64,000 bases of DNA from Vreelandella malpeensis (lineage in GTDB: Bacteria > Pseudomonadota > Gammaproteobacteria > Pseudomonadales > Halomonadaceae), in the NCBI RefSeq assembly GCF_020622355.1, contig NZ_WHVL01000001.1, positions 62,001-126,000 of the forward strand, in the 5' to 3' direction. The notes below the pieces were generated by a model. The model was not told the DNA's origin and did no database searches. It was given only the letters and a program-made list of their open reading frames with translations. This document shows positions 54,401-61,494 of this stretch, in pieces. A program made the position numbers and the translations under genes. Numbering within the stretch: position 1 is the stretch's first letter; each line of letters opens with the position of its first letter.

Positions 54401-56318
54401 CCCAGATGCGCTTGAATGCCTCGCTGAAGGTATCGCGCATCTGGCTCATATCGACGCCGGCCCGGCCATGCTCGAGTTCGAAGTCGTGGATCCAGTAGCG
54501 CTCATCGGGGCCGCTGATATCGTAGGGACGCTCGCCGAGCACGCGCAGGCCCAAGTTCTCCATCATCGGCAGCACGTCGGACAGGGGGATCTGGGCGTTG
54601 CGGTGGTAAAGCTTGAGGTTCATGCCCCCGTTCTGCTCTTCGATCGGCCGGTAGAGCGACAGCGACAGCTCCTGCTCGCCCTGCAACGCCAGCAGGTGCT
54701 GGATGTCGAACACCGCCGTACGGGCGTTGAAGTCCTCGCGGTAGCTTGCCGAGAAGGCGTGCTGGAACTGCTCCATCAACGCGTTGGCGCGCTCCTCGCC
54801 GAAGCCTTCGTGCATGGCCTCCTGAAGCTCGTCGCGCCAGCTGCGCGAGAGCCGCGCAACCTTCTTCTCCAGATGCTTCAGGTCATAGTCGCTCGGGGCG
54901 TCGCCCTTGAAGCGCAGGATCAGCTGGATGCGCGCCAGCACCGACTCCGAGAGATAGGTGTTGAAGTCACCGAAGCGCGCGTCGAGCTCGTCGCAGAGCA
55001 TTGCCTGGATGCGCTGGCGAAGGTCCGTCGAGAACACGTCCCGCGGCACGAACACCAGGCAAGAGTAGAACTTGCCGCTGACGTCGGTGCGAATGAACAG
55101 GCGCACCTGGCGACGCTCGCGAATGTTGAGGATGCCCAGCGCCGTCTCGGCCAGCGGCTCAGTGCCGATCTGGAACAGGTCGTCGCGCGGGAACACCTCG
55201 AGCACCTGCAGAAGCTGCTTGCCGTTGTGGCCCTGCGGGTTGAAGCCGGCGATGTCCATCACCGCCTTCAGCTTGCGGCGCAGAAGCGGAATGTTGCGCG
55301 GCGATTCGTTGTAGACCGTCGAGGTAAACAAACCGAAGAAGCGCCGCTCGCCGATCACGTTGCCATCGTCGTCGTAGCGGTCAACGGTGATGTAGTCCGG
55401 GTAGGTGGGCCGGTGAACGCGGCTGTGGTGCGCGCTCTTGGCAAACGACAAAAGCTGCGGCACCAGCACCAGGCCGTTCTCGTCCTGGCCCTCCTCTGCG
55501 CGGATGCGCTCGCGATAGCGCGACTGGTTCAAGCGGAACACGCCGAGCACGCTCTGCGGGTCGCGCTTGAGCTCGCCCTCCTCCAGGCGGTACTCGTCGT
55601 AGCCGAGGAAAGTGAAGTTGTCCTTAAGAAGCCATTCGAGAAAGGCGATCGCCTCCTCGTGGTCGTCCGGGTCGATCTGCGGCGGGCAGTTCTTCTCGAG
55701 CTCCTGGATGGCGGCGGTGATCTGGGCGCACATGGGCTCAAAGTCGTGCACGGCGGTGCGTACGTCGCGCAGCACGTTGTTGAGCTTCTCCTCCATGCTA
55801 GCGAGTGACTCGCGGTCGGTGTGGCGGTCGACCTCGATCACGATCAGCGACTCGCGCGCCTCCGGGGCGTTTTCGGCGCGCGGCGAGGTCAGCGTCTCGA
55901 GCTGGTCGCGGGCGTCCCGGGCGACGGCAAACACCGCGTTCTGGATCGCGTGAACGGTCAAGCCGCGCCGGTTGAGCTCGATGCGCACCGAGTCGACCAG
56001 AAACGGCATGTCTTCGTGGAGCACCGCCACGAAGGTGTGGTTGGACTGCCAGCCGTGCTCCTCGAAGTCCGGGTTGAAGATGCGTACCTTGGGGCTGTCC
56101 GGATCGTGATGCTGCAGGAACTGCCAGATCGAGAGCGTGGCGCCGTAGAGATCGTCGAGCCGGCGATCGACCAGGTCCTCGACCGGTACGGTGGCGTAAA
56201 AGTGGCGGGCGAAGGCTTCGACACGCGCCGCCCGCTCGGTGCCGAGCCTCGACTCCAGGCGCTCCTGCAGCTGTTTCAAAAGATCCTGCCGACTCTCTTC
56301 ACTCGCAACGTAGTGCAT
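51498..56318 (-). CDS. gdhB: NAD-specific glutamate dehydrogenase, large (180 kDa) type
   Basis: 1606 residues, the size of the 180-kDa bacterial NAD-GDH class. The N-terminal third holds ACT-like regulatory parts ([32 protein letters not shown]). The catalytic centre contains [44 protein letters not shown], and the nucleotide-binding part has [21 protein letters not shown]. The enzyme mainly degrades glutamate to 2-oxoglutarate and ammonia and is often arginine-regulated in pseudomonads, which fits the AstE and ABC importer elsewhere in the window. GAGG precedes the ATG. A good terminator follows. Confidence 0.96.
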   Translation of the reverse strand: [1606 protein letters not shown]

Positions 56319-56464
56319 CCATCACCTCGATTGCCCAAGCCCCATCAGAGGCCAAAAAAAACGAACGATCATGGGCCCTTAGGCCATCATGGCGTAGCTT
56401 ACGCGATTGCCCAGCGCCGCTCTATTCACCTGCCAGCTTTCTCATGGAGTATGCCGCTTCGGCA

Positions 56465-57574
56465 TTAACGCTCGCGCCGCGTCAAGAGCACCCCGCACTC
56501 ACAGTGGTGGGTAAAGGGAAATTGGTCAAACAAGGCGAAGCGCTCAATGTCGTGGGTCTGCGAAAGCTGGGTCAGGTTGTCGGCAAGCGTTGCCGGGTTG
56601 CATGAAATATAGACGATCTGCTCGTATTCGCTGACCTGCCGGCAGCTTTCCTCGTCGAGCCCGGCGCGCGGCGGGTCCACCAGCACCGTCGAGAAGTCGT
56701 AGCTCGAAAGGTCCATCTCGGCCACGCGCCGCCCGCTCTTCTCGCCCTTGAGCGCCAGTGAAAACTCCTCTGCCGACATGCGCATCACGCTGACGTTGCC
56801 CACCTCGTTGGCGGTGATATTGACGTTGGCACTGGCCACCGACGTGCGCGAGATCTCGGTGGCGAGCACGCGGCGAAAGTTCTCGGCCAGCGCCAGGGTG
56901 AAGTTGCCGTTGCCGCAGTAGAGCTCGACCAGATCCCGCGCCTGGCTCCCTTGGGTCACGTTGCGTGCCCAGCCCAGCATCTCCTGGCAGATGTGGGCAT
57001 TGGGCTGGGTGAAGCTGTTTTCCACCTGCTGGTAGTCGAGGGTGCGGCCATCGACAGTGAGTCGTTCCCAGACGTGATCTCGGGTCAGCACCAGGCGCTG
57101 CTTGCGCGAGCGGCCGATGATCATGATGCCGAGCTCGGTCTCGAGCGCACGGGCCTGCGCTTCCCAGTCCGCGTCCAGCGGGCGGTGGTAGATCAACGTG
57201 ACCAGCGCCTCGCCGGAGAGCGTGGTCAGGAACTCCACCTGGAAAAGGCGCCGCCTCAGCGTGTCGCTTGCCAGCAGCGCCTCGCGAAGCTTGGGCATCA
57301 GGTCGTTGATGCGCTCGCTCGCCACCGGGTACTGGTCCAGGCGCACGACTTTCTTGTCCTTGGGGTCGTCTGGGTTGACCTCGAACATGGCGTAGAACAG
57401 GTCGTCGCCTTCGTGCCAGAGGCGAAACTCGCAGCGCTGACGGTAGTGGCTCGGCGGCGAGGAAAAGACTTCCAGCGCCGGCGGCGCGAAGGAGGCGAAC
57501 AGCCCCTCGACGTAGGCACGTTTCTCGGCGAGCTGTTCAGCGTAGCGTTGGGGGTCGACAGCGGGAATGGCCAA
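56465..57574 (-). CDS. trmA: tRNA (uracil-54-C5)-methyltransferase
   Basis: 369 residues (E. coli 366). The SAM motif ELYCGNGNFTLALAENF, the DPPRAGLDEESC motif and the catalytic Cys in YISCNPATLADNL are present, with the C-terminal FDQFPFTHHCECGVLL. It makes ribothymidine-54 in tRNA. I chose the TTG at 57574 because AAGGAG lies five bases upstream and the protein then starts IPAVDPQRYAEQLAEKRAYVE, as in TrmA. No ATG gives a full-length protein; a longer frame to 57955 would overlap murI. It lies downstream of murI. Confidence 0.94.
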   Translation of the reverse strand: MAIPAVDPQRYAEQLAEKRAYVEGLFASFAPPALEVFSSPPSHYRQRCEFRLWHEGDDLFYAMFEVNPDDPKDKKVVRLDQYPVASERINDLMPKLREALLASDTLRRRLFQVEFLTTLSGEALVTLIYHRPLDADWEAQARALETELGIMIIGRSRKQRLVLTRDHVWERLTVDGRTLDYQQVENSFTQPNAHICQEMLGWARNVTQGSQARDLVELYCGNGNFTLALAENFRRVLATEISRTSVASANVNITANEVGNVSVMRMSAEEFSLALKGEKSGRRVAEMDLSSYDFSTVLVDPPRAGLDEESCRQVSEYEQIVYISCNPATLADNLTQLSQTHDIERFALFDQFPFTHHCECGVLLTRRER

Positions 57575-57629
57575 AGCGGCTCCTTGTGAATGGACGAGTC
57601 GAAGGAATGGAACGGACCGAGCCCTGGGC

Positions 57630-58415
57630 TCAAGGCAGCGCCAGACGGCGCGGATGCGTGAAGCCGAACTCGGCGAAGCCAGCGACGAGATGGTCGGCCG
57701 CGGCGGTCGTGAAGCAGCGCCCGTCCCGGCGCCCGGTACAGTGAGCAGCCACGTCGGCCACCCGGCGGGCGATGGCATCGCCGGAATCGACCCAGCCAAG
57801 CGGCACCGGTGCCAAGGCTTCGAGCACCGGCTTGAGCAACGGGAAATGCGTGCAACCCAGTACGACGGTATCCAGCGCCGGGGACGTGGCGGTAGCTTGC
57901 CACAGCGGCGCCAGCGCGCGGCTGACCCGGTCGCGGTCGATGTCACCGCCAGCAAGCCAGGTCTCGGCCTGGACCACCAGCGGGTCGGCAGCGATCCGGC
58001 TCACACGGCAGTCGCTGGCGAAGCGCTCGATCAGGTTCTGGGTGTAGGGCCGGTTGACCGTGGCAGTGGTGGCCAGCAGCCCGATATGCCGAGTGCGACT
58101 GGCAAGCGCCGCCGGTTTGATGGCGGGCACGGTGCCGATCACCGGGATGGGAAGCGTCGCACGAAGCCGATCCAGCGCCAGGGTGCTGGCGGTGTTGCAG
58201 GCGACCACCAGCGCGCCCGCGCCGCACGCGGCCACCGCGGCGCGGCATACGGCCAGGATGCGCTCGGACAAAGTGACGTCGTCACGCACCCCGTAGGGCA
58301 GCCAGGCGTTGTCACAGGCGTAGCACTGGGCGATGTCCGGATGGCGCAGCGCCAGCGAGCGGGCCACCGAAAGCCCGCCCACGCCGGAATCGAAAATGAG
58401 GACCGGGGCGCTCAT
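57630..58415 (-). CDS. murI: Glutamate racemase
   Basis: 261 residues. The substrate loop FDSGVGGLSVARSL, the first catalytic Cys in VVACNTASTLAL and the second in LGCTHFPLLKPVL are present, as is LPYGVRDD. It supplies D-glutamate for peptidoglycan. It is upstream of trmA by 55 bases and may be co-transcribed with it. GGGG is the only SD-like sequence. Confidence 0.95.
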   Translation of the reverse strand: MSAPVLIFDSGVGGLSVARSLALRHPDIAQCYACDNAWLPYGVRDDVTLSERILAVCRAAVAACGAGALVVACNTASTLALDRLRATLPIPVIGTVPAIKPAALASRTRHIGLLATTATVNRPYTQNLIERFASDCRVSRIAADPLVVQAETWLAGGDIDRDRVSRALAPLWQATATSPALDTVVLGCTHFPLLKPVLEALAPVPLGWVDSGDAIARRVADVAAHCTGRRDGRCFTTAAADHLVAGFAEFGFTHPRRLALP

Positions 58416-58509
58416 CGCGCCCCGTCCCGCTCATAGGAGGAGTCAGCCACAGCGCCCTCGCGCGTTCGTTTCGAAGGCGCCAGTTTAACATGCTCGGCCG
58501 GGCGCGGGA

Positions 58510-59055
58510 CTAGACCTCGGGGACGTCGGCGTCGCGAAGCTCCGCGTAGAGTTCCGGATAGGCAAGCTGCAGCCGCTCAAGCTCCTGTTCGGCCTTCTCG
58601 GGCAGGGCCTGGCGAAGTTCTTCCATGTCCTCGGCGGAGAAGTGCTTATCGATCAAGGGAAAGAGCCCTTCGCGCTCATGGCGCAAATAGGTGCGATGCG
58701 CTTCGAGATAGGCACTCAGGTCCTCGGCGAAGCGGTCCATCGGCAGCACGTTGTCCATCAAGATCGTGTCGATGTCATCAGAAAGCCTGGCAAGCGTCGG
58801 CTTGAGCGCGCGGTAGTCCTCGGCCATCTTCTCCATGAGCGGCAGTTCCTCCTGGGCGCGAGTCTCGAGGCGCTCGACGCAGATGCGCTCGAGAGGGGTA
58901 GCGAAATCGTCCATGTAGGAGAGAATGTAGTCGACCACTTCGCGCATCAGCTTGAAGTTGGGCCGTTCACCCTGGGCCAACGTCTTCTGCTTGAGCTGTA
59001 GAACATGGAGCATTCGCGCCATGTTGGCATGGTCCAGACGCAGTTGAGTTAACAT
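58510..59055 (-). CDS. Hemerythrin HHE-domain protein
   Basis: 181 residues, helical. HHE-type iron ligands occur as His in RLDHANM, then the Glu-rich EELPLMEKM and His in AHRTYLRHEREGLFPLIDKHF. It resembles the DUF/HHE proteins of marine gammaproteobacteria more than the other hemerythrin at 14028, with which it shares only the general fold. Function unknown; a role in oxygen or NO response is possible. AAGGAGATGG precedes the ATG. Confidence 0.82.
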   Translation of the reverse strand: MLTQLRLDHANMARMLHVLQLKQKTLAQGERPNFKLMREVVDYILSYMDDFATPLERICVERLETRAQEELPLMEKMAEDYRALKPTLARLSDDIDTILMDNVLPMDRFAEDLSAYLEAHRTYLRHEREGLFPLIDKHFSAEDMEELRQALPEKAEQELERLQLAYPELYAELRDADVPEV

Positions 59056-59135
59056 GATTCCATCTCCTTAAAGAGGGTCGAGCCGCTCGCCTCGAGTCCC
59101 TGTCAAAGCGTTAGACGCGCGCGCGGGCAAGACAG

Positions 59136-59159
59136 TTTCTACTACAATTTCTACTACAA
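59136..59159. repeat. 12-bp tandem duplication upstream of rarA
   Basis: The unit TTTCTACTACAA is repeated exactly at 59136-59147 and 59148-59159. It lies in the 255-base space between the divergent hemerythrin and rarA genes. Confidence 0.88.
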
Positions 59160-59310
59160 TCGATGCTTTACCATGCGCTCGCGCCGGCGCGTTCGCAAGC
59201 CCGTCTCGCGCAATGGGCCACCCCTAAGATTATGTTTTAAGGTAGTCGTGCGCAACGCGCTTTGCGAGACTCGCCGGCGCCAAACGCCGCCAGACGATGG
59301 AAGTGTGATC

Positions 59311-60642
59311 ATGGATCTTTTCGAAAGCGCCCCGGGCTTTGCAGAAGGCGCACCGCTTGCCTACCGCATGCGCCCGCGCGATTTGGACGACTACGTAGGC
59401 CAGCAAGCGCTGGTAGGGCCAGGCAAGCCGCTGCGCCAGATGGCCGCCGCGCATACCGTGCGCTCGATGATTCTGTGGGGCCCGCCGGGAGTAGGCAAGA
59501 CCACTCTTGCTGAGCTGCTCGCCCGCGCCTCGAACGCACGCTTCGAACAGCTCAGCGCCGTGATGGCCGGGGTGAAGGAGATTCGCGCGGTGGTCGAGCG
59601 CGCCCAGGCGTCGAGGGCCACTACCCTGCTGTTTCTCGACGAGATCCACCGCCTCAACAAGAGCCAGCAGGATGCGCTTCTGCCCCATGTGGAGTCCGGG
59701 CTTCTAACGCTGATCGGCGCGACCACCGAGAACCCCTCCTTCGAGGTGAATTCGGCGCTTCTGTCACGCACGCGGGTCTACGTACTCAAGTCGCTCACCG
59801 AAGAGGAGTTGATCCAGGTAATGCGCCAGGCGCTCGACGACGTCGAGCGCGGCCTGGGCAGTCGCGCCATCACGGTGGAAGAGGGCGTGCTCGAGGCGCT
59901 GGCCCGCGCCGCTGCCGGCGACGCGCGCCGAGCGCTCGGGCTTCTGGAAACCGCCTGCGACTTTACTCGGCAGGAAAACGGCGGCGAGGTGCTCGCCAAG
60001 CATGCGCTGGCGGACGTCATCGGCCATCAATCCAGTGCCTTCGACAAGCAGGGAGACGCCTATTTCGATCTTCTCTCGGCGATCCACAAGTCAGTGCGCT
60101 CCTCGCGCCCGGACGCGGCGCTTCTCTACATGGCGCGCTTCATCCAGGGTGGGGGGGACCCGCTCGACGTGGTCCGCAGGCTCAGCGCCATCGCCTCGGA
60201 AGACGTCGGCAACGCCGACCCACGGGCACTGCCGCTGGTGATCGCCGCCTGGGACGCCTACCTGCGCCTGGGCGACTACGAGGGCCAGCGGGCGATTGCC
60301 CACGCCGCCATCCATCTGGCGGTCGCGCCCAAGAGCAACCGCATCGACCAGGCCTGGAAGGCCGCCCAGCAGTTCGCGGCGAGCCAGCCGCGGCTCGAAG
60401 TGCCTACCTACCTGCGCAACGCCCCGACCAAGCTGATGGAAGAGCTCGGCCACGGCGAAGGGTACCGCTACGCCCACAACGAGAAGGACGGCTACCCGGC
60501 GGGCAGCGCCCACGACTGCTGGCCCGAAGAGCTGCCCCGCGCGCGCTTTTATGAACCCAGCCCGTTCGGGCAGGAGAAGCGCTTTGGCGAGATCATGGCC
60601 TGGCGCGAGGCGAAGGATGCAGACGCGGATCGGGCGCCCTGA
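59311..60642 (+). CDS. rarA: Replication-associated recombination protein A
   Basis: 443 residues of the AAA+ clamp-loader-like RarA/MgsA family. Walker A is GPPGVGKTT, Walker B TTLLFLDEIHRLNKSQQDALLPHVE, then GATTENPSFEVNSALLSRTRVY. The C-terminal tetramerisation part ends with YRYAHNEKDGYPAGSAHDCWPEEL. It acts at stalled replication forks. The ATG at 59311 has GGAAG upstream; longer in-frame starts to 59173 give a basic, unlikely N-terminus. It is convergent with lolA, unlike the usual co-directional order. Confidence 0.94.
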   Translation: MDLFESAPGFAEGAPLAYRMRPRDLDDYVGQQALVGPGKPLRQMAAAHTVRSMILWGPPGVGKTTLAELLARASNARFEQLSAVMAGVKEIRAVVERAQASRATTLLFLDEIHRLNKSQQDALLPHVESGLLTLIGATTENPSFEVNSALLSRTRVYVLKSLTEEELIQVMRQALDDVERGLGSRAITVEEGVLEALARAAAGDARRALGLLETACDFTRQENGGEVLAKHALADVIGHQSSAFDKQGDAYFDLLSAIHKSVRSSRPDAALLYMARFIQGGGDPLDVVRRLSAIASEDVGNADPRALPLVIAAWDAYLRLGDYEGQRAIAHAAIHLAVAPKSNRIDQAWKAAQQFAASQPRLEVPTYLRNAPTKLMEELGHGEGYRYAHNEKDGYPAGSAHDCWPEELPRARFYEPSPFGQEKRFGEIMAWREAKDADADRAP

Positions 60643-60653
60643 GGCGCCCGATC
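60628..60653. terminator. Perfect 11-bp hairpin at the end of rarA
   Basis: GATCGGGCGCC (60628-60638) and GGCGCCCGATC (60643-60653) flank a four-base loop CTGA that contains the rarA stop codon (60640-60642). There is no T-run on either strand, but its place between convergent rarA and lolA suggests a shared transcript 3' end. Confidence 0.55.
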
Positions 60654-60682
60654 ATGGTAAAGCGATGTGACGTATTGCGGGA

Positions 60683-61336
60683 TCAGAAGCTTTCGCGGAT
60701 CACGTCGGTGCCTTCGGGAATCTCGAAATCGAACAGGCCACGGTCGATGCGCCCGTTCTGGGTGACTCCGTTGAAGGTGATGGCGGTACGCTGGCCGGTA
60801 CTGTCAGTCATCAAAAGCTCGGTCAGGGTCTCGCCCTCGAACACCATGGAGAGCTCCTCGAACAGGGTGTCCGTGGAGGTGGGAATCAGGGTGAAGGTGT
60901 CCTCGCCGCTTTGCTGCTCGTGGAAGACATCGTAGTTGTTGGTCAGATCACGGGCGCTTCCCGACAGCAATAGCGCCGGCGTGTGGGAGACGCGGTTATC
61001 CATCGCCTGTACGGTGACCTGCTCCAGGTCCGGGTCGTACAGGTAGACGTCGCTACCGTCGGAGACGACGATCTGGGAATACGGCGCTTCGACTTCCCAG
61101 CGCAGCATGCCCGGACGCGACAGCCACATTTCGCCGCGCGCGTCCTGCAGGCGCTCGCCGCCGCTGCCGGTGATCTGCTGTTCGAAGCGCGCCTGATAGG
61201 TTTCCAGCGGCTCCAGACGCTCGGTCAGGCGCTCGGCGGCGTCATTGGCGAGCACCAGCGGCGAGGCGAAGCTCAGGCCCAGCGCGCTGGCGGCCAGCGC
61301 CAACGAAGAGGAACGTCGAGTGTCGATGTCGCTCAT
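60683..61336 (-). CDS. lolA: Outer-membrane lipoprotein carrier protein
   Basis: 217 residues with a signal peptide (SLALAASALGLSFASPLVLA). The mature protein has the LolA pattern: LETYQARFEQQITGSGGERLQDARGEMWLSRPGMLRWEVEAPYSQIVVSDG, then LYDPDLEQVTVQ. It shuttles lipoproteins from LolCDE to LolB across the periplasm. The ATG at 61336 has AGGGAG seven bases upstream; other ATGs at 61342 and 61363 are poorly spaced. It lies downstream of ftsK, as is usual, with a 158-base gap. Confidence 0.94.
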   Translation of the reverse strand: MSDIDTRRSSSLALAASALGLSFASPLVLANDAAERLTERLEPLETYQARFEQQITGSGGERLQDARGEMWLSRPGMLRWEVEAPYSQIVVSDGSDVYLYDPDLEQVTVQAMDNRVSHTPALLLSGSARDLTNNYDVFHEQQSGEDTFTLIPTSTDTLFEELSMVFEGETLTELLMTDSTGQRTAITFNGVTQNGRIDRGLFDFEIPEGTDVIRESF

Positions 61337-61494
61337 TACCATACTCCCTAGGCAAATTGCCAAATGGCGGGGTTACCCGCGTTGATGCGTTATCGGTCGG
61401 ACCTTGCTACGTCCTTGTGTCCACACTCAGACGCCTTGCGCCCGCCGGGGTTTCACCCAGCGAGCGATTTTCACGCTTGTTGCACGATTGGCGC

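Noticed and set aside
51615..55808. Two long plus-strand open frames (about 870 and 525 codons) antisense to the NAD-GDH gene
   Set aside because: Composition is Ala/Val/His/Leu-rich without motifs, typical of the complementary frame of a GC-rich gene. The minus-strand NAD-GDH is unambiguous.
56451..56465. Small hairpin ATGCCG-CTT-CGGCAT at the trmA stop as a terminator
   Set aside because: Only six pairs and no T-run on the minus strand, so it is too weak to call.
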